A stretch of DNA of 64,000 nt from Prinia subflava (GCF_021018805.1 NC_086253.1:12774735-12838734), one strand, 5' to 3'; positions 1 to 12,080 are shown, numbered from the stretch's first letter. The notes: a model not told the origin generated them from the sequence alone. Program-made: numbers and translations.

Positions 1-1882
1 TCCTTCCTTTGTGAACTCCTGTGACATTTGCTCTTGTGCTGCTTCTTCCTTTAGCTATTGCCCAGCTGACAAAAACAGAGACTTTGAAGGGGGTTGTGAA
101 AATGTTATTTGATGATTTATTAAATAAATACTATGCAAGATTTTTTGGTTGTTGTTGTTATCTGAAAGAATCTGATTTCCCAGGTTTCTAAAGCTTGGGA
201 AAGAGGCAAGGGTGGGATCTTTTGCTATGAAAAAACCCCACATATACAAATAAAGAGAACACCAAAAATTACATAATAAAGCAACCATTGATTGTCTTAA
301 ATATGAAGCACAAGATGCCATAGAGCAGATGAGGCATTTATCTTGTATCATCTCAATAAACTTTAAGATTTTTGTCCTTTAAGCAGCTGTGAAAGGACTA
401 AACCAAGCACTTGTGCCAGGCTGAGGGAGAGGGAGTGGATTGTGACCCTCTGTCAGCAGTGACACTGTGTAGGACACTGTGTCAAAGCCAGTCAGCTCTA
501 AGGAGGGCAGACCACAGGCTGGTCAAGCTGTGCATGTAGGTCAGATAAAATATTACAGATAAATGCCCAGGGCAAATCTGCTCACTGTAATAATTCCTGC
601 TGAGTATATGCTCAAAGCAGAAAGCAACTTGTAGAGATGGTTTTAACTTCACTCTTCTCAGGTGGCAGCTGTAGTATCCTGGTTAGCTCCATGATAAATC
701 CATAGGACCACAGTCTGAGGAGATTGGTAATATCTGCTGTTTACTGAACAAGGACCCAGCCCTGCTAATTTTTAACCTTATGCCTACCTCTCATTTGTGT
801 TGCTTATCAATCATTTTCACCAAAAACCTTTTTGTGAATATTCAGTGCTGTGTAAATATTTTTGAGTGAAATCCTGGCCTGTGATGAGGGAAGGGTAAAA
901 TGCCAAGCATTACCTATCTCGGATCCCACCTGCAATATTTAATGGTAAAATCTCTTCAAAAACTATGGTGTGGAGCTGCAGAACAAATGGCTTTAATGTT
1001 TGACTATTTTGGCATTTTTCTTTTGATTCTGAAATATGAGCAACCTAAAAGACATCGCATTATCAAGTGGAGCTGGAAAGAACTTTCTGCTGTTCACCCA
1101 GCGAAGCTGTTCATGGTATAACTGATCAAAAGTGGCCATCAAATAAGTGCCCGTGATCTAATATTGTGAACAGAAGAGAGCATTGTCAATGTCTTTCATT
1201 TGAAATATAAAAGAAATGTCTTTGCCTTCAAAATCTGATTTTTAAGTAGTATTGAGTAACTTAATGACAGTGAAAGCATGCATGATGTGTTACAAATTTC
1301 TGTCACTTCTAAATTTAAACCAAAAATTGTCTTAGAGCTGAGAACAATTTTGAATTCCAGAGTGATCATCTCTTCAGCACCACCCACATCCTGAGTGTCA
1401 CCTACTGCATTTGGAAGTTGGTACTTTGGAGTACAAAGCTGACCCCATTGAGTAAATAGCTTGAGAATATTTAGAAAACCTAGTTACTTACTAAGTTTTT
1501 ACAATTTTAAATAATCAGAGCCAGCTGTCCTGGTTCAGAGTGAACACACAAGCTTGCCAGACATGCTGATTCTCCTCCTACTGTTGCTGAATTGTTAGAA
1601 CTTTTTTCTGTCTTGCTAACATTCAATTCTCATGCTTATTAATCAAGGCTGTGAACAATGAGAAGAGGTTGAAACTTCTACCAAGTAACAACTGTGCAAA
1701 ATCTGAGTTAATAAAATGTAGCAAAGCTTTTAAAAGAGCTAAAAATGTTCAGAACACAATCTCCCAATGGTTATCATTAGGCATAACATTTCAAATTTAA
1801 TATGAAAGCTCCCTTTTTTAATATGAAAGCTCCCAACAACTTGGGGCTTGGGTTTTTTTTTTTGAAACAATGTGAGACTTAT

Positions 1883-2126
1883 ATGCTAATTTGCTTAATT
1901 TATTTTGAGGCATCAAAAGGAAAACATCAAAACTCTCATCCAACTAGAGAACAATTTGCATTGAAGACCCCCAAGAAGCAGCATGTATTAGAACAGTGTT
2001 CAGGCTGGGCTAAGTTAGTTATACTCTTCCAGGATCTAGTGATTTTGTACACTAAAATCTCTAAGCCTTTCAGTGGGGAGGTCTCATTTCAGCCCCCACT
2101 TCTTTTCCCTCCTCTATCCCCACCTT
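1883..2126 (+). repeat. Left arm of 1.45-kb inverted duplication
   Basis: This 244-bp arm begins ATGCTAATTTGCTTAATT and is repeated in reverse complement at 3099-3329. Shared blocks include TTTTGAGGCATCAAA, GGAAAACATCAAAACTC, ATCCAACTAGAGAACAATTTG, ATACTCTTCCAG and TTCTTTTCCCTCCTCTATCC. Identity by eye is roughly 85%, with small gaps. The 12-mer ATGAAAGCTCCC occurs twice just outside the outer end (1802 and 1823). I cannot assign the arm to a known transposon family. Confidence 0.8.
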
Positions 2127-3098
2127 TCTCAAGTCTTATTTATTTTTCAGGTAAAGCTGGGGTTTCCCCACTTCTGTTGTATTCTGTGGTCAGGTATTCT
2201 GTGTATTTCTGTGGTCAGGAAATAGTGCTCACTGCAACCTGTAAGAATTGTGACAACATATCTGAGGAATATTCCAGAAAAACATCAGCTTGTGTCCCTG
2301 ATTTATCTGTACATCTCAAAAAAAGGTGAAAGTATGATCTAATGGCCAATTACAGGCAATTCAGCTCCTTAGAGAAATTTCTTAGCTCTTATTAGCTATA
2401 GCTTTTCTTTATTTCTGGTGCTTAACCTAAATATTAAAACTATCATAAATGTAAATATCTATTATAAAAATTTGTTAATTCTAATTTGTGCTAATGAATT
2501 CTACAGCTTTGGTTATGTATTTCTTAACTTTTCTATTACCTTTAAATGAATATTTAATTGCTCATGGAATAGGTGTCATGTACTGAAAAATAAGCCATCT
2601 GTCTTTCTTGGCCATGTTTCCTGTTAACTGATATTCCATTAGAAAACTTATTTTGTAATATTAGATTTTGCTTGTGATGGCCACTGTTATCCTTTCGGCC
2701 TTTTGTTTTCTTTGATTACTATTGCAAAGTGAGCAGTACTTTTACTGTTATCTCAGAGTGATACCTCAGATGCCTACCTATGTGTTTAATACTAATTAAA
2801 TCAACAGCAGCAATGTCTAAACCACTTGGATGATTTCTCAGACACAGATTTCATCTCTCAGCAGCTGCCCAGTCACAAATGCCCGAGTTTCTTCCACCTT
2901 CCCTGTGGTTGCATTGCTCACGGCCTCTCTAAAGTCCATAAAAGTTCAAAAGTGCAGCTGTACCTGTCTGAAAGAGCCATGGTTGCATGGTCCCACCTTT
3001 TTATTCCACTTAGACCCTTTCACTTCTCAGTGGGTGAAAATTCTGTTTCTAAAGATATGCTGGCACACCTAGAGTGAAAGCACAGCCCATGTTAGGGG

Positions 3099-3329
3099 AA
3101 GATGGGGATAGAGGAGGGAAAAGAAGGGAGGGGTGGCAATGAAAGGCTGAGAGATTCTGGTGTACAAAAAGCACCACTAGATTCTGGAAGAGTATATTTA
3201 GCTTAGTCCAGCCTAAGCACTATTCTAATACATCTTGAAGATCTTCAACACAAATTGTTCTCTAGTTGGATGAAAAGAGTTTTGATGTTTTCCTTTGATG
3301 CCTCAAAATAATTTCAAGCAAATTAGCAT
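3099..3329 (-). repeat. Right arm of 1.45-kb inverted duplication
   Basis: Reverse-complement partner of 1883-2126, about 231 bp. The two arms are separated by 972 bp of AT-rich sequence without a visible coding region. No convincing target-site duplication flanks the pair. A transcript through the region could fold into a long imperfect double strand. Confidence 0.8.
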
Positions 3330-5687
3330 TGTGATCTCTCCCTAGCAGTTTAGAAAAGTGGAAAATGAAAGATTTGTGGCTGGCCAAGAGGAGACAACCT
3401 TGCTAGACAACTTTTCAAACATAAGATCATGAAAACTTTAGCTAAATGTGTTAGTGCAAGTGTTTGAGTCCCAGTGTGTCTGACCTGTCCAGTTCCCAAA
3501 CTGATATAGTATCCAAATGCTCCAATTTATTGTATGTATAAGAATTAAAGCTACTGAACTTTTTCCATGGATAACATAAAAGTCTCTCTATATATATGTC
3601 TACGCATATACACAGACAGTAGAGTTTAATTCAAAGAGATGAAATTATATGTGCAATTTGGATTTAAGGGATTAACTCTTGAATTCATCTTTGAAAATTT
3701 CAGCCTGTAGAGAAAACTGTATTTTTCACTTCTGTAATCTTTGGCATATTTGCTTTTCCTAAGCAACTATTGCTTTCTGATTTTGAAGTGTGAACTGTAA
3801 AAATTTTTATATAATTGGGTGGAACAAGCCAGAAACAGAAGGTGGAACAAATGTAGAGGTGAGCATTGCATTTAGCTTGACTGACTTTTTAAACTGAGAG
3901 GACCAAGAGAAAATGAAACAGAAATCAATGTCTCTGCATGGCACCTCACACAGCAGCAGACAACTTAGCTGCTACCTTTCCAAGGTCATGCTCTTAATGG
4001 ATTGTGTTTCAAAGGTCTGGCAGAGTTATATTTGGCTTCATACCTTTTGGGAACAATCTCAAAACAACCAATGACTCCAGCAATCTCATTCTTGGTACTC
4101 TGCTTTTGTATATAACCCAGACTAAAAGTGTTCTCTTCAAAAAAATCCCCAACAAATCTTCAACCAACCAACCATCCCTATTCTCCCAAATTCAGAAGAA
4201 ATGCCTCAGATCTGTGCTTTTGCAGCCTCTGAATTATACCATTATTTTCCTAGACTGAGAAAAGAAGCCTCTGGTTTACTATGTAAGTAGATAAAATGTG
4301 CTTGGTTTCCCAAACTTAGAATTCCTGTATGTATGCCATGTGTTTCTTGCACACTTGTGTAGTTGAAACCACTGGAGGAGATTCCTGTTGACTTCACTAC
4401 TCACTGTGTAAATGTCTCATGAAAGCTTTTCTTACGTACTTTTTAAAAAAAACCCTCAAAATCCAAGTTTAAATGAGTTTAACTGTTGTGAAGCTTTAGC
4501 AGGAACATCTCAAAAACCAGCTTGATTATCCACTGCCCGTGTTTCTCTTAGATCATGGCAAAAGCAAGGTTAATGCAGCTTAGCCTGCAAGGAAGAGGCA
4601 CTGGTGACTCAGGTTGTGCATGATTGCTTACTGAGCTGTGATAACTTGATTAGGAGTCCAAGTACCAAGCACTTGCCATGAAATTTACCTTTCCACAGAG
4701 CTCACTTTCAAACAAAATCACTTGTAGAGAGAATTAAGTATGGACTCAAACCTAAATGTTTTAACTGCACCGAGGTTTACCTTAACAAACCTGCTTCAGT
4801 TAGGGTCTATGTATTTCAGGTTTTTAGATTTTATCTGAACTCTGTTTACTAGAGTTAGACTGAAAGGAAAAGTCCACAGGCACTTCCTAAGGATGCTTTA
4901 CTTGGATTTGTTCTTCCTACTGTGTGAGGTGATGTGTGCTCCAATAGTTTATATGGTGATGGCTGTAAGGAAAAGTACACAAAAATAGTCAAATGAAAGA
5001 AAGCAAATTTCAAAGAGTTGGTTTTGGAGTGTGTGCCTTTTTTTTTTACCTTTTTTTTTTAAATTTTACTCTGAAGATGAAAATTTTCCCATATGGATTA
5101 TTACTCACATCTTCCCCCACCAAAAGCTGATCCTTGTGGAGTGAAAATTGGCTTCAAAACCTGAAGTATGAAATTCAATTTTATAGCTATTTCAGATTTC
5201 AGTTTTTTGCATATCCTTGTAGCAGAAATAGTCACTTGACTGAATTTCTCATCAGAAAGTAGACTTGTAGCAAGTCAAACTCATCCATTGCAAATGAAGA
5301 CTTTCTGCAAAAAGCCTCACCAGTTTCAACAGTTCTTATAAAGAGTTATTACTACCACTAGCCTGTTTTAATAATTTTCCTTACACTGTTGTCTGCATTT
5401 TTATTTCTAAGGCCGAGTATAACCATATGAAAGAATCAAGTGTGGAATCTGACTTGAGAATGAAAATATGAATAATGTTCAAAAAGTATACAAAGTATAA
5501 AAAGTTTCAGGGACCATTCTCTTCCCCTAACTCCCAACCACCCAGCTGTGGAGTTCACAGTGACAGGGGTCATCCAGACATAGGCCTGGACAGCCTTGTA
5601 CTGGGACATACAAAACCCTAGGGAATTGAAACATGTGCATGTGTGGAGGCTCAGATTTACCCAGAACAAAATCCACATCATTTTAAT

Positions 5688-5706
5688 TTTATTCCAAAGG
5701 TTTATT
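5688..5706 (-). terminator. Tandem AATAAA signals with GT-rich downstream element
   Basis: Two minus-strand AATAAA hexamers (5701-5706 and 5688-5693) are 7 bases apart. They are followed at about 5680-5660 by a GT-rich run (GATGTGGATTTTGTTCTGGG). This arrangement looks like a used cleavage and polyadenylation site. It could be a distal end of SLC2A9, giving a 3' UTR of about 3.4 kb that includes the CR1 at 7.3 kb, or the end of a separate noncoding transcript that includes the T-rich open stretch at 5713-6299. Confidence 0.4.
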
Positions 5707-5712
5707 TTGCAA

Positions 5713-6299
5713 TCACTGTGCATGGACATAGTTGATCACACAGACTTGTGCTATCCATAGAAACACAACCTCACAGCACTTCAGCCCCATATCAGACAGG
5801 AAAAGGGAATGTGGCACCATACAACACTTGCTGACAAACACACAGGCTCTAGACAATTTGATACATTCAACAAGAAAAAATAAATGGTAAATTGCAGATA
5901 TTTTCCATGTTATCCTCTCATTGCTGGAGAAACTATAGCAGCATAGCAATGAAAAAAACTTTAGAACAACTAGATATAGAACAACTTCAAGAACAACAAA
6001 AACTCTCATTGCGTCAGAGACGAGAAAGTTAATGAAGTACTGGCACATCTGAAACTTCCACAGCCCAAGGCAGAGGACACCTCCCTGGGCAGTGAGCAAA
6101 GCACTAGTTTGGCCTGGAATTGTTTTGAATATGGATGGTAACAAAAATCTGGTGAGACGTGGAACCCCTGTCCCACACCGTACCCAGTCTGTAGCAGCTC
6201 TTGCTGCCACACAGAAAGTGTGTGCCCATCTAGGACAAGAGGAGGGCAAATGGGATTACAGAAATTAAAACATGACCCCTTCTTGTTAATGCTGTACAA
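5713..6299 (-). other. Open T-rich stretch, 178-codon ORF, not recognised
   Basis: Minus-strand reading is open for 178 codons (6249 down to 5713) and, in another frame, for 97 codons (6299-6006). The translation is hydrophobic and Cys/Phe/Val-rich because the strand is T-rich, and I recognise no domain. It lies directly upstream of the tandem poly(A) signals at 5688-5706. It may be the end of a noncoding transcript or of a long SLC2A9 3' UTR. I do not call it a protein gene. Confidence 0.25.
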
Positions 6300-7341
6300 G
6301 GCCCCCGAGCTGTGATAGGAAATTTTACTAAGACATCTCTACCTGTGCATTCAGAGCTGGGCTCCAAATGCAACTGTAGGCAAGTAGAAGATGATTTGAT
6401 TTTGTTGCAGAAGTCCTGATTTCTGATACAACTGCTGCCAGCATGATATTTAATTAAAGTTATCTAATGGTAACATTTTCAACAGTGTCTATAATGTACA
6501 TTAATGAACAGCACTAAGTATTAAATTCTTCTCATTCTAACAATATTGGTTTCCAATCTTGCCCGCTTGGCTCAAAGCAGATCTCATCATACCATGTTAG
6601 TAGCCTTAACTACAAAGTAAGCTGATTCCCAGTCTGAAGGAGAAGGTCTGAATTTGCCAGTCTTACCCTGCAGGCAAAAAAAGGAATAAATTTTTCATAA
6701 AATTTTCTGGAGGGCTGGCATTCACACTCAATATTTACATAACCATTCACTTAGCAAGCCTCATGTAAACCTTGGAACAGGGAACTAAAGGCACTGAAAG
6801 GTAATATTTTCATTTACTGTATATGTAACTTTACAAGTGGTTATTAAAAGAATATTTTTCTTCAGTTTTCTCCATAGTATTTGGTTAGCTTCCATTTATG
6901 ACTGTCAGTTGGTATAATCCTGCTTTGCTCTCTTTCTTAATAGTAGCACCAAACCCATACATTTTTTTCATTCTTAATTCTCTTTCTCATATATATTTCA
7001 TTTTCATACTGCTGTACCTCTATCCCAGTAAAAAAACCGCATAAAGTCTGGCATAAAAGCACCCATCAATTTTCTGTCAATTACCTAGTAATGAAATTAC
7101 CCTATTAGGTCAGCTTACAATGTCTGTGGTAAATACATTACATACAAAGAAATCACAGTATAAAACTATATACATAAATTAGTAGTAACAGCTGAACATT
7201 AAGATGTCTGATTTTAATTTACAGTGTAATTTACAGTGTAGAACAAAACAAAAAACAGCTTATCACTTAGAGATATAGAAACAACTCCCCCCCAGATACC
7301 AGAAAAAAATTACCCATTGTGTGTGCATATATATGACTATA

Positions 7342-7597
7342 AATCACAGAATCATAGAATAGCCTGGGTTGGAAGGCACCTTGAAGATCATCTTGTTCCA
7401 TTCCCCCACCATGGGCAAGGACACCTTCCACTAGGCCAGGTTGCTCAAAGCCCCATCCAATCTGGACTTGAAAAATTCCAGGGATGGGGCAGCCCCAGCT
7501 TCTCTGGGCAACCTCTTCCAGTGTCTCATCACCTTCACAGCAAATAATTTCTTCCTAATATCCAGTCTCTATCTACCCTCTTTCACCTCAAAGCCAC
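7342..7597 (-). mobile_element. CR1: CR1 LINE 3'-end fragment
   Basis: The plus strand starts with CACAGAATCATAGAAT, the reverse complement of the ATTCTATG-type end repeat of CR1. It continues through the conserved blocks GGTTGGAAGGCACCTTGAAGA, CATGGGCAAGGACACCTTCC, CCAGGTTGCTCAAAGCC and CTTCTCTGGGCAACCTCTTC. The element is therefore inserted in minus orientation and 5'-truncated, as is usual for avian CR1. It lies in the 3' flank of SLC2A9. Confidence 0.92.
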
Positions 7598-7639
7598 TAA
7601 TATTAAGCCATTGAATATTAATATACATTTATACTTGGA

Positions 7640-7690
7640 AGATATATATATTCATATATGCATACATTTATGAATATATATATATGCAAA
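7640..7690. repeat. AT-rich simple repeat
   Basis: Runs of alternating A and T (GATATATATATTCATATATG and GAATATATATATATGC) lie just after the CR1 fragment. Confidence 0.8.
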
Positions 7691-8878
7691 TTTTCTCACA
7701 GTAATGCTCCAAATGCATTAATTTCTAAATTAGTAAATATAACTTGTGGAAGCATTTCACTCTACCTACATGCTGCACTTTTTTCTTGTGTCTTCCTCCT
7801 AACTGAGAGCAGCTCAAAGACTTATTGACTTTTCATATAATTTAGTTTTAAATTTCTTATTACCCCTCAACATCCAGGTGCCTAGAGGGATCAAGAAAAA
7901 CTGTTATCAAAATTAAAAACTGTAAAGATGGTGTTCATTCAGAAAAAAATCCCATAAATTGTTCTCCAAACCACCGAGAGCCTGCTGAGTCTTTCTCTCA
8001 TGAGATCAAACAGTTTTACAAAGCTTTAGACAACTTAGAAACTTATTAATGTGAACTAGGCCTGGTGCTTCAGAATCTAATGCCCAAATACAAATCAGTG
8101 TTTAAGCAAGAAATAGGTGTCCAAATGCCTATGCAGAGATCTGAGTGTTAAGAACTAAGTTACCAGGTCTCAGGGAAATTTGGGCTCCAAAGGCTTGTTT
8201 TAAAAGGAATTTGAAAAGAAAAACAATAAACAAGCAAACCAATTAAAAACACCCCAACCCTTGGAACACTTCATGTTTGAATTTTTGTTTCAACACTATG
8301 CCCTACACATACCATCAGAGTTCTTTCACTTCACCATGGGGTTTAGTGTTTTTTCCTATTAAAGCTTCTAAGTTTTATTCCTAAAAAATAAAATTATGTA
8401 AATATACATCTTCAGAGAAGTGCTGTGCTGGCAAACACAGAAACTATAGACAACACTATTACTAGTGAATCAGGATTTACAAGTGAGACAAGGAAACTCA
8501 TCAGAACCCAGAGCTGCCCATTTGTGGGAACATGGGAGATGTTCAGACAATGCAACTGAAAGTCAAAATATTGAGAAAAAGAATGGGAGTACAGGGAAGT
8601 GTCACGTCAGTTCTCATGGGCAGCTTGAATGACATCTTGGGAAATGTGGAGAAATCCATTCTGGTACCATTTCAGGTTTGCTTCTCAGCAGACTCCACTG
8701 GGATCTCTTCCCTTGTCCCTGCCACCTCCTCCACTTGCAGAGAGCAGGCAGAGGGGCGCTCAGCCAGCTGCTCCTCAAAACCCTGGCTCCCCACTGCCAC
8801 TTCACATCTCCAAGTCTGTATTCCCCATCCCACTCAGCACAGCACTTGCTTCACAGGTGCCAAGGAAACTCCATCTCA

Positions 8879-8884
8879 TTTATT
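8879..8884 (-). terminator. SLC2A9: Candidate proximal poly(A) signal of SLC2A9
   Basis: AATAAA on the minus strand lies about 190 bp downstream of the SLC2A9 stop codon. Within the next 20-50 bases (8860-8825) the strand is GT-rich (TGTGAAGC, GTGCTGTGCTGAGTGGG), as expected for a downstream cleavage element. This would give a 3' UTR of about 0.2 kb. A second AATAAA at 8374-8379 lacks an obvious GT-rich follower. No transcript data are available here. Confidence 0.5.
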
Positions 8885-9074
8885 TTAGCAGTTGCCACTC
8901 CTCGTCCTCCCCATTGTCTCAACCATTACCCCAGCTGCTAATGAGTTCACCCATACTCACTTGGGACATTTTCAAGGGGGAAGCAGTTCATGATGTCATA
9001 AAATATACAAGTTGTGCATTGCTATAAATGAAAAGAGCACGCCTTCTCCCATCCCTTGAAAGAGCATACCGGGT

Positions 9075-9332
9075 TTACACAATCCCTTTTTTGGTTTCCC
9101 CGTTGTCCACTGGAGATGTGAAGTTTGATTCTTGTAATTCGCTGGATTTCCTCTCCCCTGGGTAGTGGTTCATCTCTTGCATTTCTAAAGTTACTTTATT
9201 CCTTTTGGCAAATGCTTGGCTGATCTCATTAAATGTCTTATTTTTTGTTTCAGGCAGGACAAAAAACAGGTAGGCCGCTCCTGCAAAGCAGATGCCAGCA
9301 AACACCAGGAAACAGTAGGTCTGTAAACCACT
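9075..9332 (-). CDS. SLC2A9: SLC2A9 last coding exon (TM12 and C-terminal tail, stop at 9075-9077)
   Basis: The terminal exon follows an ATTCACAG|AGTGGT acceptor and runs 258 bp to TAA, encoding residues 247-331. TM12 is the hydrophobic stretch at about 252-271. PETKNKT (273-279) is the PETK-type signature at the end of TM12, followed by [13 protein letters not shown]. After residue 292 comes a 39-residue polar tail rich in Glu, Lys, Ser and Asn, ending ETKKGIV. From memory, the human tail after the same point is about 21 residues, so this one is longer. The 3' UTR begins at 9074, with a likely poly(A) signal at 8879-8884. Confidence 0.97.
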   Translation of the reverse strand, partial: SGLQTYCFLVFAGICFAGAAYLFFVLPETKNKTFNEISQAFAKRNKVTLEMQEMNHYPGERKSSELQESNFTSPVDNGETKKGIV

Positions 9333-9554
9333 CTGTGAATAAAAAAACAGAGGAGATGGTCATTACAAAAGAGAAAAAATTCAGAAGAAAGGCAGGAATG
9401 GTTGAACGAAAGTAAAAGTGGGGTGTATGGAGCAATTTTTAGCCAAGTACAGTACAAGCTGGTAGTCATTGCTAGTTGGAGTGCTGAGAAGTTCATAAAA
9501 ATGCATGGAATTTTGGTTCTTCCAACACTGCCTGTGTCCTGTTGACAGCCAAGC

Positions 9555-9700
9555 AGGTTCCTGGCACCGGCGCGCAGAGCTGCGATCTGGGCAGCACGGG
9601 GAGACACCAGACTGAGCTGAGGCAGCACCGCAGGGCAGGGCAGGGCAGGAATCCTGCACTGTGCTCAGCTGAGCCCGGCACTGCCCCGGGGTCTCTGGGA
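9555..9700. other. GC- and CpG-rich patch in last SLC2A9 intron
   Basis: This stretch contains several CpGs (GGCACCGGCGCGCAGAGCTGCG) and tandem GGGCA units (GGGCAGGGCAGGGCAGG), in sharp contrast to the surrounding AT-rich intron. It lies 220-370 bp upstream of the last coding exon. It could be an intronic regulatory element or an alternative promoter, but no promoter motif is clear. Confidence 0.4.
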
Positions 9701-12027
9701 GTGAGGCAGATTTTTCACTGGATTGTTCTGCACTCAGCCTCCCAGCTCCTAGGTACAGACACTGAGGCACGCTTTAGCAGTGCTGTGCACCTCTACAAAA
9801 CCCGTGGAGAAACTGCCATGGCCAAGGACATCTCCATCACAGCAGTTGCAGGCTCTGAGATTTGCAAAATAAATGAAGATAAATCCCAAATTTGTTACAA
9901 CTCTTATGGTTACGGGAGTTCACAGCAGGAAAAAAAAAATCCATAAAATGAATTTCTCTTCATGCTAGAAAGTGTAAGAGCTAGTTAAGGGAATGCAAAG
10001 TACAGACCATATTTGAATGTTATGGATTTTATTTCACTGCAAAAGCAAAGAGAGTAGATGTAAAGAAGTGTAAAGAAGTTAATTTATAAATTGATTATAA
10101 AGGCTTCAACCAGCCAGTAGGAGCTGTACTTCACTGAAACGTAAATATTTCTTGCTTGGTGATTATAAGATCATTTAGCAGCTATTAGTTACCTTTCAAC
10201 AGCACAGTTGTGAAAAACCATTTGATAAATACCACATTCCCATCTGAGCTTTGTTGAACTTGGAAGAGGTTTGATATTACGTCTCCATATTTTTCTAATT
10301 GCTTTTATTAACAAGGCTGAACCAAACTAGAAAGTGAATCTCCAACTTCAAAAATCTCCACCTTTCTGTGGTGCCTTGTGTGAGGTCATGAACAGCAAAC
10401 CCAAGGAGAGCTGGACTCCTCGCACATCACCTGAGGTGCTGCAAGGCTGGGGTTACCTCAGGGAAAACTACTCAGGACAGAGGAAGCAGACCTGTCTTCC
10501 TAAACTAACATATTTATAGATGTCATTAAAAGCATGTAACTGGAATAAGTAAGAGCCAGGCAACCTTCATTTTGCACATTTTTGTAACAGACTCTCATCA
10601 TCACTAGTCACACCAGTCCTACACTGCAGGCTGGTTTAACTCCCTGCTCTGGGTGCTAAAGGTGTATGCAATTCTTAGCACTATGTTTATGTTTCACTTG
10701 CTCATTATACATCATATGTGGTGTCCAAGAAGAACATTAATTCCTGCTTGGAATAAGAAAGAAAAAAATAGATAAAAACCTTTCCTGCAGCCGTTTTTTA
10801 GTACCATGGCTGATTTCCAGCCTGCCTAGTCACAACGTTCTCTGTTTCTGTGGATAATTCATTACCTAATTCAGTGCCTCAAACGCTGCCTGTAACAGGA
10901 AAAGCTAGCAAGTGTATCCTCTGATACTGTCTATGGACTGTAGAGATCATCAATGCTTTTTCATTAAATTCTAGAAGCATGAAGTCCTGAGCAAGCTGAC
11001 AATCACAAGCCAAACAGCATGGGTAACGTGGGGGGAAATATGTCAGCATGTAACAAATAGGACTTTCAAGCTTATACAGAGGCAGAAGCAAAAGGATATA
11101 GAAGACAGGAGAAAATAATTTTGCAGTGCCTCATAAATCATCCTGTCATGCTAAGAATTTAAATTTTACATCTGAATCTTCTGCATTTGTAATTGTTTTT
11201 ACAAGTGTTGTTACAACTCTGAATGGCAGAGTTTCAACCCAGAATCAAATTTTTCACTTTTTAAAATTTCACTGAATTAAATACTCTCCATGATGGAAAC
11301 GAACCATTAATACCTCATATGAATAAACATGGCAACTAAATGTAATAAGTTACCTGTGTCTCTTGGTAGTGCAGCCACAATTTTGTCCCAACTTTCTAAT
11401 TCCTCTTTATTTCTTGGCTGTCCATGAGCTAAATAAAGCAGTGTTTATTGTCCTTGATTCATATCTCTGTAAACCTCTTCTAATTGACTTTAACACTCAT
11501 GAGTGCATGTTTTATTTACAATTATTTTACCTAATGTATTTAAATTTATTTGTAATTATCATACTCTTCTTAATCCCTTAATTCCTTAAGAAGTAGCCCT
11601 CAAGGACATCCAACTGAAGTTTCACAGAGAATAAACGAAAAAAAAAGAAATTTTGTTATAAATCCTACAAGTGGATTTTGTAGAGTTTATACATTTATAT
11701 ACTTATACACTTATAAATTTATGCACTTGCTTCCTGCATGATTTGTCCAACAGGCTCATAATTCCCAGACAGGAACACTGCAGGGTGACTACAAAAAGCC
11801 CTTTTGTCACAAGGTATTCTTAGGTTATAATATTTCCTTAAAGCTGGATATTATTTTACACTCACAGTTAAGAAAACCACTCGTTCATAAACTTTTTATA
11901 ACTCATGCAGAGTTTAATTCTGAATGAAATTCTGAGCAAATAGGAAAAATTTCAAGGAAAGTGTGTGGTTTCTGCAGTTCTGCATTGCCTCAGGTCAGGA
12001 CAGGTTACTGCCTCACCCTCTGCTCCA

Positions 12028-12080
12028 AGCAGCAGCAGCAGCAGCAGCAGAAACAGCAGCAGAAACAGCAGCAGCAGCAG
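12028..12080 (+). repeat. Interrupted CAG trinucleotide repeat
   Basis: About 7.5 AGC units (12028-12050), then AAA, three CAG, AAA and five CAG, ending at 12080. The frames give poly-Ala, poly-Ser or poly-Gln, but no splice context or domain suggests translation. It lies within the last SLC2A9 intron, antisense to the gene, so the transcript would carry CTG repeats. Confidence 0.95.

Larger units (their letters stand above)
1..5687. other. 3' flank of SLC2A9, no gene seen
   Basis: AT-rich intergenic sequence. ORFs on both strands are short, T-rich and have no recognisable domain; the longest is 175 codons at 1802-2329. The one structure that stands out is the inverted duplication at 1883-3329. 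In other amniotes DRD5 lies on this side of SLC2A9; none of it is visible here, so it is presumably beyond the left edge. Confidence 0.6.

Noticed and set aside
1802..2329. 175-codon plus-strand ORF
   Set aside because: T-rich, no domain, and it overlaps the left arm of the inverted duplication. The open frame is explained by base composition.
5713..6249. 178-codon minus-strand ORF as a membrane protein gene
   Set aside because: The hydrophobicity comes from T-richness. There is no recognisable family, a competing open frame overlaps it, and no splice or promoter context is visible. It is kept only as an unexplained open stretch near a poly(A) site.
1..8800. DRD5, the neighbour expected from amniote gene order
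   Set aside because: No receptor-like coding stretch is present. DRD5 is a long single-exon ORF and would be obvious.
9381..9770. 129-codon and neighbouring ORFs in the GC-rich patch
   Set aside because: Several frames on both strands are open together, which is usual for GC-rich DNA. None shows a domain.
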